Of a stretch of 64,000 bases of DNA, positions 1 through 13,183 are shown piece after piece. A program made the translations under genes and the position numbers. The notes below the pieces were generated by a model. The model worked only from the letters and a program-made list of their open reading frames with translations, was not told where the DNA came from and did not search any database. The DNA lies in NCBI GenBank assembly GCA_024529925.1, contig JAFEUB010001103.1, forward strand, positions 1,703,501 to 1,767,500. The letters run 5' to 3'. Position 1 is the first letter of the stretch. Every line of letters begins with the position of its first letter. The DNA comes from Ophthalmolycus amberensis (taxonomy: Eukaryota > Chordata > Actinopteri > Perciformes > Zoarcidae).

Positions 1-1766
1 CCTTGTGAGAGCTTGGGGACAGTGACCCGTGCGTTCTGTCCAGCCTATGTGCGGTCACACAGAGTAGACCTGTATGTACAGACACATGCGTGCTCCCAGT
101 ACCCGCTCACTCACCAGCTTTCATCTCTTACTCGAGGCAGCAGCAGTGTTGGGGCTCCTCCCCTCCCTTACAGCCTCGGGACTTCCACATGACTGCTCTT
201 ATATGCTGAGCGCTGTTATATCTGTGCTTTACCACATTCTTCACGTCCGTAAATTCCTCTTTAGACTGTGTCGCTGCCTGCTTCCACAGTGATCTCACTC
301 CTCGTACAGCAATAAACTACAGTCTTGGGCCACAGCCCAAATTGTGATACAACCACACCCCTTTTTATCATCCATCACACGTACAATTATATCTTAGAGG
401 GATCTGAATTATCGGCGACACTTCCAAACACCCATCACCCTGCTGAGTGTTTGCCAGAATGCGGCTTAACTTTAGATCAGCTGGGCCCTCCTCCCCAGTA
501 TGAGCCATGAGGTGTTTCTGTGAGGTGGGTTTGGACAAAGGCTCATATGACCAGATCTCTATTACACGTGGTTGTGGAGTGCTGGGCTCAGTTTGATGAG
601 CTATACGTGCCAACGCCTGATAGATAGTCCCTGTGTTATGTTGGCCTCTGTTCCTGGATCTGCTGCTGTTATTCTACTCTTGGTAAGGTGGATCTTCTTG
701 CTCCTGCAGTGCCGAGTTTATACTGTAGCTCAGTTTTAACCTTTCAAAAACAGACTCTGGGACTTTTATTTGCATCCGGATTTATCGGCATCAGGAATAC
801 ACATCATTTGTGACTATTCATCTGTGACAAAGTTGTTCAACATGACTAAAATTGCAACCCTCAATCCAGATGTGTGAACCAGTAAAGACGTTAAATACAG
901 CATGTGGCCCTCATGGCTAACAGGGGAGTCTTCATACCTGCAAAAGATGTTGAAAAGCGCCCGTCATGACCATGGTAGCATTATACTGTGGCTGCCAAGT
1001 CTGTTTTAGAACGGGATGTAAATTGTAAGATGTTGTATCACAGCAGAGCAACATCTGGGTTCAGTTTTAAGTTCTGAGTAGTTGTGGTTTATTTATACCA
1101 ACCGTTTGAAAGGGAATCACCTGCTTAAAATGCAGATGTTCTTTCTTACTGCACACCGTCAGTGTGAGTTCACTAGTGACTTGACGTTCACATCGGCTTG
1201 CTGGTCTAAACAGTGTTTGTGCGCAAGCACTTCAACTGGAGACAGGTTATGGAGTCGGTCACTGTCACCCACTCCAGAGCAGATATAAACACTTGGCAAT
1301 GGAAACAGTTGGGCAATAGTGAGACTGGTTTACTGAGCAAAAGCCACCAATTGCACAAACTTCAAAATGGCAAATTACCAGCTGCGGAGGGAACAGGCCT
1401 GATTTAAGAAATCTGTTATGATTTCTGGATATTGTGAAAGAATTAGGAGACAAGTTGTTGGCATATCTTTATCTGCCTATAAATAACTGCAGTGTAGTTG
1501 GCATATGCACTCAAGTGCAAGAGGAACCTCCCCCTGAAAGTCAGTTTTTCCATTCCTTTTTGGAGCCCATTCAGTGTCACACATTTACACCCACGGAGAC
1601 GTTTGCTGAACAGAGTTTCTTCCAGTGGACGTATAGTATCAGTTACTCATACCAATGTTCCTCTGCCCTATTTAATGAATATTACAGTCTACACAGCTGC
1701 ATACAATCACTGGACACCATGCACATGTCCCGTCACCTTTTTACGAGCGTTCTGTTGTATTTCCAG
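1..1766 (+). other. MTUS1 intron (5' flank of first visible exon)
   Basis: No exon could be recognised here. The stretch lies upstream of the first MTUS1 exon that I can place, and it is probably intron sequence, because the human gene has many more coding exons upstream. Short open frames occur on both strands, but none has family-like composition or paired splice sites. An alternative first exon of a short MTUS1 isoform could lie here; nothing in the sequence decides it. Confidence 0.5.
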
Positions 1767-4455
1767 TTTGCTCCGTCCACTCATCTGAACTCCTGGAGAA
1801 GGAGAAGGATGAGTTGCGTGTCGCTCTGCAGGATGCTCTGCACAAACTGCAGGAGCAGCACCAGAACGACCTGGTGGCGCTGGAGCAGAGACTCCAGGCC
1901 TTCTACCAGGCTGAGTGGGACAAGGTCCACCTCACCTACCAGGACGAGACTGACAAGTGCAAGACTCTCATGCAACAGCAGGTTTGTCCCGACTCCGCTT
2001 TGAAATAATCAGAATCAGCTTTATTGGCCATTTTATTACTGCTACATACACGTATGAACATAAAACACAAAAACAACAGCAGTGATTAGCAATGCTAATT
2101 CCACCCTGTGTTCTTCTTAAAGATGGGAGAGCTTAAAGCCAATCATGAAGCCATGACGCTGGAGCTAGAGAGCAGCCACGCAGAACAGCTGCTGTCTGTC
2201 ACGCAGCAGTACGACGCGTCACTGGAAGGTGAGTGAGCAGTGTTTGACCAAATTAATGAAACTATTCTATAAAGTTGCATTTTATGATTTTTATTTGAAA
2301 CTGAAGCTTTGAGTGTATTTCAATTTTCAATATTCTTCCTCAGTTAGCAAAATGCGTGCAATGGATTATTGTATTGCATCATAACATTAAATTGTGATCA
2401 GACTTGAGCTTTGTTGTGCGGTTGAAGTTATCTGAAATGATTCTTATGTCCTAAAACTCGTCAGAGCTCAGCAAAGTCCACAACCAGGAGCTGCAGTCCT
2501 CGGAAAGAACCCTGAAAGAGACGGGAGCCGCTCTGTCTGTAAGCTTGACTTTAGTTTTTCCTTTCATCGAAGAGACTCGCACAACACGATTGCACGTCAC
2601 CTCACGAGGATAACTGGTGAATTGATGTGTGGAAGCTTTACTCGGTGAGTCTGTTGTGCTGCGTACGTCCACAGGGACAGATCCAAGAGCTCACTGTGGA
2701 GAACAATGCCCTGATTGAGAAGCTGACTGCGGTGGAGAACCGGAGGAAACAGCTGGCCGAGAAGAGTCAGGTACTTTTATCTGTGTGCTTTTTATAGCAC
2801 AGCTGCACTTGAGAAACATCTCATGACTCCAGTGTTGTTTGCCTTTTTAAGCTTAAAGGGTGACAGAAGCCAATGATTACATGAGAGGAACGATACACGT
2901 TATCTTAAAGGACCCGTTGTCTATGAGGTCAGTTAACTATTCTTTATGAACTGGTTTGAGTGGGTTAAACTCTGCTCTCCCTCTCTGCCCAGAGGGTAGA
3001 TTTTAATTCTCCCAGAGTGCTGTTGTCAGTGTTAAGTAGCTTCCACATGTACCGGTACTCGGCGTCCTGCCCTGGCCCAGTAGAGTCTTTAAGGTAACTA
3101 CCTCACATCACCCTGCCACTCCACATCTGCTATGAATAGATAATAATGCTCAAAATGTATTAACCACCTGTTAAAAAGGACCAGGAGTCCTTTAAACACA
3201 ACCTTCATGCAGAGCACACTATGTTTGCCATCTTTCTGTCATTGTGTATGACACCAAAACATCCAGAGCTTCATCGCCCCTGTGAATTAAGATTACTTCT
3301 AGTGATGCGTGGCGCCCTCTGTTGTGTGGTTCTGGATTTATGGCCACATGACATTTTACGAGGCTGGCTGAGCTTTTTTTTTTTTTTTTAAGTGTTTGAC
3401 GGTCCCTGAACATCTTGGCGCTCCTCATTTGTCCCCTCAGAAGGACTCCCACACCCTGTATCTGGAGCAGGAGCTAGAGAGCCTCAAAGTGGTGCTGGAT
3501 ATCAAAAACAAACAGCTCCACCAGCAGGAGAAGAAGATGATGACGATAGACACACTGGTGAGACCTGAGGCGGACGATCGTGATTGCTGGGCTTCAAGAC
3601 GAGCAACACTATGATGAGTGATTCATGTGTTGTTGTTTTTAATCTTTCCAGACAGAGAAACATGTGAAGTTGGATGAGAGCCTGAAGAAGGTCCAGCAGG
3701 AGAATGAGGACCTCAAAGCCCGCATGGAAAAACATTACGCACTGTCGAGGTAAGAGTTCACCGGATCAACTCCTGTTTTATAGTGATGGAAGCCAGACGG
3801 CTTCTCTGTGCCATGCATAGTATCATTATTATACCTTCATTATTGAACACAAACTATTGAACTGGTTCCCTCTGTGAATATGGGCACTGTAGTTCATTCT
3901 GACTTCATTCCACATACGCTGTCTGTGACGGAGAATTGTCCCCAACAAATGCTCCAGTTTGCTTGATGTCTGCGGTGCATCTTCAGTAGGAACCAATGGG
4001 TTCAGGGCTGAGAGCATCAAGTCAGAAAGCACTGGGAGATGGATTAATGTATTGTTTATGACTCTTATCATAGTATTTGTTGACGGTAACTAAGTGAATA
4101 TGTCTCATAACTGCTATATACTAGTACTTTGATTTGGCTTCAGTTCACTGGTTGAATATCTCCACGTCGGTACACATTTGTTCTTCAGAGCGTGTCTAAC
4201 TTGTCTGTTGTGTCGACGCGTCACAGACAGCTGTCGACGGAGCAGGCAGTGCTGCAGGAGTCCCTTCACAAGGAGTCCAAGGTGAACAAGCGTCTGTCGA
4301 TGGAGAACGAGGAGCTGATATGGAAGCTCCACAACGGAGACCCGAGTAGCCCCCGCAAGGTGTCCCCCACCTCCACCTCCCCATCCCGGTCCTTCAGCCT
4401 CCAATCACCTCGCAGCTCGACCGTGTGCTCCAGCTCGCCCGGCTCGCCCAGATGA
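1767..4455 (+). CDS. mtus1: Microtubule-associated tumor suppressor 1, C-terminal part (partial)
   Basis: Seven exons join in phase: 1767-1981, 2123-2228, 2465-2538, 2675-2770, 3441-3557, 3652-3749 and 4227-4455 (TGA 4453-4455). They give the last 310 residues; earlier exons are outside the window. The product is almost entirely heptad-rich coiled coil (LEKEKDELRVALQDALHKL onward), ending in the family signature QLSTEQAVLQESL, NKRLSMENEELIWKLHNGD and a Ser/Pro-rich tail. MTUS1 (ATIP) proteins bind microtubules through this coiled-coil half, and in mammals interact with the angiotensin AT2 receptor tail. The tail and the PDGFRL neighbour favour MTUS1 over its paralogue MTUS2. Which of the two possible teleost copies this is cannot be told. 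The first exon is entered with two bases of a split codon. Convergent with PDGFRL. Confidence 0.93.
2005..2085. repeat. Teleost dispersed-repeat tail in MTUS1 intron
   Basis: The stretch begins with AATCAGAATCAGCTTTATTG and continues GGCCA. From memory this is the 3' tail shared by very abundant teleost retroposons. Only the tail is recognisable, so this is a truncated copy. It sits 25 bases after the donor of the exon ending at 1981 and nearly fills that 141-base intron. Confidence 0.5.
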
Positions 4456-5330
4456 TGACGGTGCCCTGCTTCGAGGAAGCACACCCCGTCTTTGGAGTTT
4501 TCCACCTGGAATTAAGAGCCATGTTTGTTTCCTGTTCGCTGAGCAACAACAAGCCTGACTGTGGCTCCTGCAGGGTTTGATGAGCTCTGACACTTTCTGT
4601 ACAAACACTGCAGAGTAAACAATAGTTGCACAGATGCACTTAATAGGCAAGGGTCGCCTTGTTGTTTTGCCTTTCACGTCTGGTACTATGGAGGAAATCT
4701 CAGGACTTCTATGTAATGATACACTATTTTTATTTGTTGACAGAGACTTGTCTGCCCTGAAGCTCATCGCACACACAGAGTAGATGCTAGCCTTTGTTCT
4801 TTCTGTCTCTGGAGATCACAGCGGTGGAGTTCAGACGACATTGTCCCTCCTCGGGGCACATTTTATTTAAAATGTGCATGAAATGGCTCCTGTTGGATTC
4901 CTGCACCATTTCTCACAGCTAACTGCGCAAGAGTGACAGTCAAAATGTCACGTCACCAACATCCCGCTGCTAGTCGGTACACCAGGGCTGTGCAAGTCTC
5001 CATGTTCAGAGGTTCTTTGGGTGTCTTTTTTTTAAAGGTTAAGTTTTTTTTTATTACACCTAGTTTGTCAGTTCAAGCAGCATCTGTTGCCTCAAACATG
5101 TTTTTGTTTTCCACATGTGTTTGTTTGACCAAGGGACCAATCCGAGTCTTTGTGCATGTGTTTGCATCTCGGTGATCACCCTGTATTGAACCCTCCTAGT
5201 AGACCTTTAAAGATGGGCTCTTTGTTTGTACTCTTCAATTTCTCAGAGTATTTTGTGTGGACTTGATATTATTGGTTTGTCGACCCTTTTTGAAATATGC
5301 AAATAATAAAGACTTGTATTAAACCTGTTG
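4456..5330 (+). other. MTUS1 3' UTR with poly(A) signal
   Basis: Sequence after the MTUS1 stop has no further convincing exon. The first canonical AATAAA on this strand is at 5305-5310, giving a 3' UTR of about 870 bases. Extent is inferred from the signal only. Confidence 0.6.
5305..5310 (+). terminator. Poly(A) signal, MTUS1
   Basis: AATAAA, 850 bases past the MTUS1 stop codon, followed by a T/GT-rich stretch suitable as a downstream element. Confidence 0.6.
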
Positions 5331-6060
5331 TGTCAAAGTCAAGCTGTATAACTGATCTATATATTTACAGCACATGAGATTTAGTGTTGTGTATATGATA
5401 GGATTTCAGCAGGCATCATTCCAGGATATCAAATATCCTGATTATTTTCTCAACCACAAACATTCGTCTCCTAAGCTGAAGCATATTCCAAAAATCAGTA
5501 ACAACCAAATAACTATTCAGCAAACTGGAAACTGCAGCAAGTGTTTCATTGGACCGAAGTGAGTTCTGGGCCTGCAGATCACATTCCACATACGGAGCGC
5601 ATTAGGACGTCAGCCTGGCACACCGCTCAGCTTTAAACCAGATTTTCCTCTTTGACAACTTGCTGCGAAGCCAGAGCAAGTCTCCGATGGCCGCTGCTCT
5701 CGTTTCTAGCATTTCATTTAAACATTGCAGAGTTTGAGAAGCTGTATGTGAAACCCGAACTCCCGTAGAGCAATCGCATGAAGCATGTTGTCAAATGTTC
5801 CCAGTAGATCTGCTGGACTGTGGAGGGAAAAGTCAGCACTCCTTCTTTGGAATTCAGATTGCATTCATGTTGTGCTGCTGCAGAATGAATCTCCTCCTCC
5901 AGAACTACTTGTTGGCCACTATAAAAATGAGTGAAACATCGCAAACACTTTGGCTTCTGTGTTACTGTGCATGGCTTCATGCAGAGTTGCACTAAACTGC
6001 AAACGTACAGTAAGGGCCCAGTTTTGAGAATGAACTCTTCAACAAAAGATGTAGCAAATC

Positions 6061-6066
6061 TTTATT
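6061..6066 (-). terminator. Poly(A) signal, PDGFRL
   Basis: TTTATT on the plus strand is AATAAA on the minus strand, 77 bases after the PDGFRL stop. The 3' UTR would be only about 100 bases. The 5311-6060 spacer between the two convergent genes shows nothing else recognisable. Confidence 0.6.
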
Positions 6067-6142
6067 ATGTTATCACATAATCTGCAATATAAAAATGCAC
6101 CCATGTCGATTTCATCAGGTCTCACTGGTCGGCGTGTTCCTC

Positions 6143-8857
6143 TTACATCTCAGCAACACACTCGACCGTAACGCATTTGGAGATGATGTTGGTCGTCACG
6201 ATTGTCTCGCCGTTCCGGTTCTTGGCTTTGCAGATGTAGTTTCCAAAGTCGATGGTCTCCATGTCTTCGACAGTCAGGACGCTCTGGGAGATCCTCGTGG
6301 TGTGGCTTATTCCTCTGTTAACCAGCCTCCAGGACGTGTGGGTGTGAACCGGCCGACGGCCCTACACGGTAAAACAAACATGATCTACTGCCACTGTGGG
6401 GTTTTCTGGTGACAATCGGGCGGGAAAAGGATTGATTCAAATAATCAAAACTGTTAGGTAATCACAAAATCCACCATGGTTTATCTGATAACCTAAAAGT
6501 TACCCTCCAACTAAGAATGTGTTATGATTATTAACCCTGTTTACAATATCAAAATGTCTGGACGATTTAATTGAAGCGGCCTGACGTGTAAACGCAGGCT
6601 GCTGACTGTTGGTCCTTGTCCTCAATCAGGTGTGACTGTAGGATTTAAGCCTTACCTGACCAGGATAAGACCAGGTGACGCTCACGTCCACCTCCGGCTC
6701 CCCCAACACTGTGCAGGTTACGTTGACGTTGTCGCCTCCTCCCACTGACTCCGGAGAGGCGTCGAGGCTCACAAACGGTGGCCCACTCGGAACTGGCAAC
6801 AAGAAACGGTGACCTAATGTTAAAACTCATCATTTGGAGAAAAAGCCTGTCACCGTGGTTCTTGCTTTTAATCAATGAAGTCATAGTTAAAGGTTCTATG
6901 TTTGGCAGTTAAAACCACAGGAGGAAAAAGGTCACTGACCCTGACCTCTGAGCAGCGACACCATTGGCGCCTCTATCTGTGATAAGTGTGACTCCTTACC
7001 CTCCACATAGAGCAGCTGGTACTTGGTGGAGATCTGAGGGGTGCCCTTGGTCACGGCCTTGCAGTAGAAGACCCCCTGTTGCTTCAGGCTGGGGCGCTGC
7101 AAGACAAACCCCTTGGTGGGGTCGTAGGTCACCTGCGTCCCGTTGGCTGGGATCTCCTCCGGAGGGACTTCTCTGTGCAGGGACACCTTGGCCTGCGGGT
7201 CGGTCACGCGGCAGGGCACCACGGTGCGCCTGTCCGGGCGCAGGTACACGATCTCGAAGTGGATGGCAGAGGGGACGAAGAGGTTGTCTTTGTCTGTTTA
7301 GGGGGACAGGTGTAAGGTTCGGATGTGGTTTTGTCCTCTATGGAGACAGGCCATCCAATCTCAAAGGTGATTATTGTGTTTGATGGACCAAAGGGTTGTT
7401 TCTACTGATCTTATAAATGATAACGAAGCATAAATAAATATCATATTCATGTTATAATGAATCAGTGGCATCGTGTGCGCTTTGTAAATATCCCTTATTT
7501 CTCATTTTAGAAACTGTAAAGCTCAGTTTGCCTCACCTGTGAAGTAGATGTATGAGACGTAGGTGCGATCGTGGTCCCTCTCACACTCGGTGCCGTCACA
7601 CACGATCACCCAGCAGCTGTAGGGCCCCGTGTCGGCAGCAGAGGGCGACGTCAGGATCAGTTGGCTGTACTTGTCGCTCGGCTTGATGCTGGAGGCGGGA
7701 AACAAAAAACAAATATATATATGAGACTTTAACACTTGCATCAGCTTATAGGACGACAAATGGCTGACGTGCGCTTTGGACACCTGAGGCGCGAGTCGTT
7801 GAAGGTGTCCAGGGAGGTCGGGTACGACCATCCGATAGAATTGCCTTTGCAGCGCAGCTCCATGTCCCTCCCGGGCGTCAGGGTGGTGCTCGGGCGCAGG
7901 CGCAGGAAGCGCCCCTTATCTAAGACCTTGGTCAGCAGGGACTGGCCTCTCCCTCCTCCATCTTTTGGTTTGGTAGGTCGCGCCTTCACCCGCTTCCCCC
8001 CAGGACGGATGCGGTTCTCTCCTACATCTTTTCTCCGCTTGACCTGCTGGCAGGCACCTGGACGCACAGAGGGAGGAGGGTGAGTTAGAGGCAAGAGCCA
8101 AGATGATGAAGATAAGTCACAAAATCAGCCGTTGCCGGAGCATGTGCTGTGGCCTAATTCTTTACAGACTGACTGGTGTTCAGTTTGCCCATCCAGAGAG
8201 ATGCTCTTCCTGTTTCCCCCAGCTGTGACAATAGTTGAGCAGGAAGTGTGAAATCCTTATTACTGGCACAAAATGTCCAGAACCCAGAACCCTCTTTCAG
8301 CTGCGGGACAAAACAAAAATCTGTCTGCAATGTAGACTTTCAGGGTTTGTTGTTTCATTCATTCGTGCGGAATTAATGAGAACTCCGAGCAGAGGTCAGC
8401 AGCGAGGGCTGGTTAATTAGAAACGCCTGCTGCATGCCTCAGACGCAGCTGGTTTGAGTTGGTCTGCAGAAATACTTTGCAAAAACTCTCTGCAACTCTT
8501 CTGCAAAGCTTTTACAATTCACATGCGTTATATACAATTCAAAAAGAGGAGATTAGTTGCAGTGTTCGCCTGCGGAGAGACGGAATGATTGACCAAATGT
8601 GTCGATCGAGTGTTTGCCTCATGTGAAGCAGATCTACCTCTTTGTGAATCCACCTCCCATTCGACGCACAATCACAGAGACTGGTGCCCACCAGCCAGCC
8701 ACACAACCTCCGATTATTTAATCCTCCCTACAGGTTACACTCCAAGTTCTCATTTTTGCTTCAACCATAAGCCTACCAGACAGATGTGGAGACTTTACTC
8801 ACCGTTTTGGAGCTCAACCCAGAGCAGCGCCAGGCAAAACACAACCCAGAGCTTCAT
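6143..8857 (-). CDS. pdgfrl: Platelet-derived growth factor receptor-like protein (secreted Ig protein)
   Basis: Six exons in transcript order: 8803-8857, 7784-8057, 7537-7688, 7000-7293, 6656-6792, 6143-6361. They join in phase to 376 residues; the human protein has 375. The start is the ATG beginning MKLWVVFCLALLWVELQNG, a clear signal peptide. A basic, low-complexity stretch follows (residues 20-70, RRKD, GGKRVKARPTKPK). Three Ig-type cysteine pairs are visible: C88/C135, C188/C238 and C285/C348, the last two with YxC contexts. Sequons occur at N211 (NGT) and N282 (NVT). There is no transmembrane segment or kinase, so the product should be a secreted protein resembling a receptor ectodomain. 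Signatures include VLDKGRF, GWSYP, REVPPEEIPANGT, CTVLGEP and TTRISQSVLTVED. PDGFRL next to MTUS1 matches human 8p22. The ligand is not known to me. Confidence 0.95.
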
Positions 8858-9879
8858 GCTGTGTGCTGACGGTGCGCTCTGCTGGGACGGAGAGAGTCGG
8901 GGAGTTCTGATGCGGGGCTCAGTAGGAACTCTGTGGGCTCCAGCTGCCCCGTCTAGATTTCCAGCTCCATCCTCACAGAGTGAGAGGAAAGGGGAAAATA
9001 AAGCTCAGAGCCTTTTCTGGTTACTCCCTCTCCTCAGAGCTCAGGAGCAGAAGCAGGAACTCTAGAGCCCTCTGCTGGACCTGAGTGTAAATCCTGTGCA
9101 AGGATAGCCTCACATCTGGAAGATACTTACATGCTCTATATGCACATTAGAGTGATTTTAAAGGGTGATGACGGGATCAGAAAACCACGGCTGTGTTGCT
9201 CTGGCTGTGGCGTTCATTGTTTCACATGTTGCAGACCTAGCAACATCCTGATTAGTGGTGTAACAGATGGTGTTCGGCCCTGGACCACACTTGCTGTGAT
9301 GGGGAAACTAAATGGGATGTGGCCAGAATTGTAGCAAAGTTTCAACAGGTGCACTGCGTTCCACATACTTATTATTTTTACTTTTAATCCATACGCTGCC
9401 ATAACAATGCAGTATGCATTATTAATGTTTTTCTGGCACAGATAGTATGATAGTATGGGTGTAGTAGCTATGCATTTGATTTCAGTTTATGAGTAATATG
9501 TCTTTCATGCACCAGGTGGTGCTTTGGTACTGGCCTCAGCCGATGTAGTTGTGATGCGAGGGATCGCAGGTGTGGCTGATTGGAGAAAGAGGCAAACAGT
9601 TTTTGACTGTGTATGGACAACACTGTGTGGCGATATTTGTTTAAATGTTGTGATCGAACTTATTGGAAGTGACGGACACTTGCTGAAAAACCAGTGGCAA
9701 GACAGACGCCATGACATAAAGTAATGGTGACTTTGTGTATTGTTTCTCTGAGCACGTGTCCAAACAATTAAGATCAGTCAGCAGCGGCCAAAGTACAGGA
9801 CTTCTAGTCACTACAATTGGTATTAGAACGCAGTTACAGCAAAAATATTCAATTACAATTAAAGAATACTTCATTCAAA

Positions 9880-9965
9880 GTCTTCATAATGTATCGTCAG
9901 CAAAATATACCCATACTGTCATAAGTAAAAGTACTCGTTATCCTCTTTCAAAATATTATTTTATG
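9880..9965. repeat. Teleost 'GTAAAAGTACTC' dispersed repeat, fragment 1
   Basis: Contains TCAGCAAAATATAC and AGTAAAAGTACTCGTTAT, typical of the inner part of a very common percomorph repeat whose ends read CAGTGGTGGAA...AGTACTCAGAT. The same family recurs at 10600-10760, so both may be pieces of one interrupted copy. Recognition is from memory of the family, not from a database search. Confidence 0.45.
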
Positions 9966-10599
9966 TACGCCTCATTTTACAGGTCTGCGGTTCACCTTAT
10001 AGTTTCCTAGGAACTAATTAATAATTACAGGTAATGCGTTCCCATTAAAGATACAGCTACATTTAAATCCAAATAAAAATGTATTCATTATTTAGTTATA
10101 ACTGCTTTGACTGACCTCTTCACAGCCTGTTGGTGCATTTGTTCGGGACTTCTGTTGCGTATTGATACACATTTGGTGCTCAAGTGAGAATTTCTGGTTC
10201 CAGTAAACTACAGCGTCCGTGTTCATTGTAATGCAGTCACATGTCACCCAGTGCAACGGTGTTGCTCATTCATGTGTTTTCAATGGTGTTCATGGCACTG
10301 AAGAAGGTGTGCAGGTGTGCTGCACTGCCCAGCTGGGTGCACCTGGTCTGGGAAAGAAGGGATTAAAAGCTTATGTGCCGGCAGCACATTTATTAATGTC
10401 AATAATTTAGTTTTCATACTTGCTGATAACCAAACACTCTCCTGCCAGATCCCAACAGGAACCACTGAACTGAACTACCCAACAGTGTAACAGTATGAGG
10501 AGTTAAAACTAGCTCCATATTGACCAGCTATACCTATAATAAAATGCTACTTACTCATTGTTACCATCTAATAATGTCATGTATTACAAAATATCAGTC

Positions 10600-10760
10600 A
10601 CAGGGGACATTTGACACAAGTACTTGTACTATTTTTGATTCGATAGGTATATTTTGCAGATAATACTTAAATAGGATATTGAACTTGTACTTTATTGTAT
10701 TGGAGTATTTTTCCCATATTTTTACTGGAGTAAAAGATCTGAGTACTTGTCCCACCACTG
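10600..10760 (-). repeat. Teleost 'GTAAAAGTACTC' dispersed repeat, terminal fragment
   Basis: On the minus strand it starts CAGTGGTGGGACAAGTACTC and runs through AGATCTTTTACTCCAGTAAA, the terminal signature of an abundant percomorph MITE-like repeat. It contains several AGTACTT/AAGTACT motifs. No target-site duplication was identified. Confidence 0.55.
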
Positions 10761-10999
10761 TGAGGATCGTATGCTTTGGACTGAACCAAAAGTTATGAAT
10801 AAATGGCCACATGGGGGCGCCATCTACATAACAAAATGAATCGGTTCTTTGATTTATGGCCCAACTCTCACATTTCATTAAAATCTTGTTGTTTCAGATA
10901 TCCTGCTAACTAACAGACAAATACTTCAACACAACCACTTTAAGGCAGTAATATAAAAGAGAAAAGAAAACACGAAACACTGCGTTACTGGAAAATACA

Positions 11000-11005
11000 T
11001 TTATT
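11000..11005 (-). terminator. Candidate distal poly(A) signal, SLC7A2
   Basis: TTTATT on plus (AATAAA on minus), 2.7 kb beyond the SLC7A2 stop. A long 3' UTR is known for mammalian SLC7A2, which makes this plausible. If used, the 24-bp minisatellite would be transcribed within the UTR. Other signals could be used instead. Confidence 0.35.
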
Positions 11006-12284
11006 GTACTTGTGCAGTTGGTAACAAGTGATACTGTATCATGACATCAGTGGTTACTTCTACCCTGTAACCTCACTGGAAGACTCCACACTGTTCATGT
11101 AGAGGTTCAGAATAGTAGAACACCTACAATCTCCTGCTGAGACAAGCTTCTGGATTTGTTCCACATTACCGCTGCACTGCACACACCAGAGCTCAACACT
11201 AGCTTTTAAAAGGCATCGACAGGCTGGCAACCAGGCATGAGCTTTTGGTTGCCGAAACTGAAAATATATTTAGTCACCATATATTTTGAGTACCGGTAAT
11301 TAAGCAGTTGTCCTGTACGTCACCTTAATAATGAAAAAGTGACATGAAAGAATAAAAGCTTTATAATAGAAACCGAACAAAAAAACTCTTCCGTCCAGCT
11401 CAAAGATGCCGAGACACTTCGCCTCCCAAGACTCCACTAGCTTCCTTTTTGTTTTTTCGTTCGGGTTCATCTGCTTTTTGGTTTGTCAGTTGAATCTTCT
11501 TGTGCGTTCGTGATGTTGACAGGTTAGTCCACCCCAAGAACAAACAGTTGCTTCCATATTGTCTCTAAAACAGATGCCTGTGCGCAGGCGAGTAAAAGCA
11601 CATGCAGCTTTGTCACATGCACCGATGCGACAAATATTAAACATGCACTTTTTCTGCTGTTTACTATCCCTACCTTTGTTAAGAAAGTGGTTGCCACTGA
11701 GGCCTAAGAATTGGTTGCCAGTTTCTCCAAATGGTTGCCAAACCTGGCAACTGCTACTGTCGAGCCCTGCACATCAATCAACCTGATCACCAACATCCCA
11801 AAGTTTCTACTGTTAACTAGAGCTCACTGAGCCTGACAGGGTTCCCCCTGAAAGCCCGGAGGACAGAATGAAAGCGCTGAATCTTCATGCAGTTTAGCAC
11901 AAAAAGTCTTCAACACGGTTATAAAGCAACACAGACTCCAGTCCTTGAAGCAAGAAGACACCAAACACAAGAGAATAAACCTGGGAAAGGGACCCAGTTC
12001 ATCTAAATAATGCGGCAAGACCGACCTTTGGAATGAATTGTTGTGCTTCATGTTAGGTGTCGAAGAGAATCATTTCATGAAGGTCTGTAACCGTATCAAA
12101 ATATCAGACAATACAGCATGTCATATATCTGACAGTGGAAAATGCGACCACTAAAATACTTCTTGAGCAGAGTTCTGTATCAAATAAGGATCGTCATATT
12201 CATATTGTAACAGTTCATAGATAAAACACACCCTAGCAAAAATGCAAAAGTAAACCTGTGCTGAGTAAAGCCATCACCACCACG

Positions 12285-13183
12285 ACAGCTACAAATACCT
12301 CAATAACTACAGCTACAGATACCTCAATAACTACAGCTACAGATACCTCAATAACTACAGATACATATACCTCAATAACTACAGCTACAGATACCTCAAT
12401 AACTACAGATACAGATACCTCAATAACTACAGCTACAGATACCTCAATAACTACAGCTACAGATACCTCAATAACTACAGATACAGATACCTCAATAACT
12501 ACAGCTACAGATACCTCAATAACTACAGATACAGATACCTCAATAACTACAGCTACAGATACCTCAATAACTACAGCTACAGATACCTCAATAACTACAG
12601 CTACAGATACCTCAATAACTACAGATACAGATACCTCAATAACTACAGCTACAGATACCTCAATAACTACAGCTACAGATACCTCAATAACTACAGCTAC
12701 AAATACCTCAATAACTACAGATACAGATACCTCAATAACTGCAGCTACAGATACCTCAATAACTACAGCTACAGATACCTCAATAACTACAGCTACAGAT
12801 ACCTCAATAACTACAGCTACAGATACCTCAATAACTACAGCTACAGATACCTCAATAACTACAGATACAGATACCTCAATAACTACAGATACAGATACCT
12901 CAATAACTACAGCTACAGATACCTCAATAACTACAGCTACAGATACCTCAATAACTACAGATACAGATACCTCAATAACTACAGATACAGATACCTCAAT
13001 AACTACAGCTACAAATACCTCAATAACTACAGCTACAGATACCTCAATAACTGCAGCTACAGATACCTCAATAACTACAGCTACAGATACCTCAATAACT
13101 ACAGCTACAGATACCTCAATAACTACAGCTACAGATACCTCAATAACTACAGCTACAGATACCTCAATAACTACAGCTACAGA
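12285..13183. repeat. Minisatellite, about 37 copies of a 24-bp unit
   Basis: Tandem array with consensus ACAGCTACAGATACCTCAAT plus AACT on the plus strand. There are 37 full units and one partial. Units differ almost only at the GCT/GAT triplet and a few G-to-A or C-to-G changes, so the array is young or homogenised. Because 24 is divisible by 3, a frame stays open for 310 codons on plus (12258-13190), reading Thr-Ala-Thr-Asp-Thr-Ser-Ile-Thr repeatedly. I do not treat that frame as a gene: it has no conserved start, no splice context and no non-repeat part. The array lies 0.5-1.4 kb downstream of the SLC7A2 stop, probably inside its 3' UTR in antisense orientation to the frame. Confidence 0.95.

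Larger units (their letters stand above)
8858..10998. other. PDGFRL upstream region / spacer
   Basis: No gene found. The first few hundred bases must hold the PDGFRL promoter and 5' UTR, but no TATA box or clear element stands out. The rest is AT-rich spacer with two dispersed-repeat fragments, listed separately. Confidence 0.5.

Noticed and set aside
1434..2003. 189-codon plus-strand frame overlapping the first MTUS1 exon
   Set aside because: It is the wrong frame of the real exon (Arg/Ser-rich shadow) joined to intron sequence.
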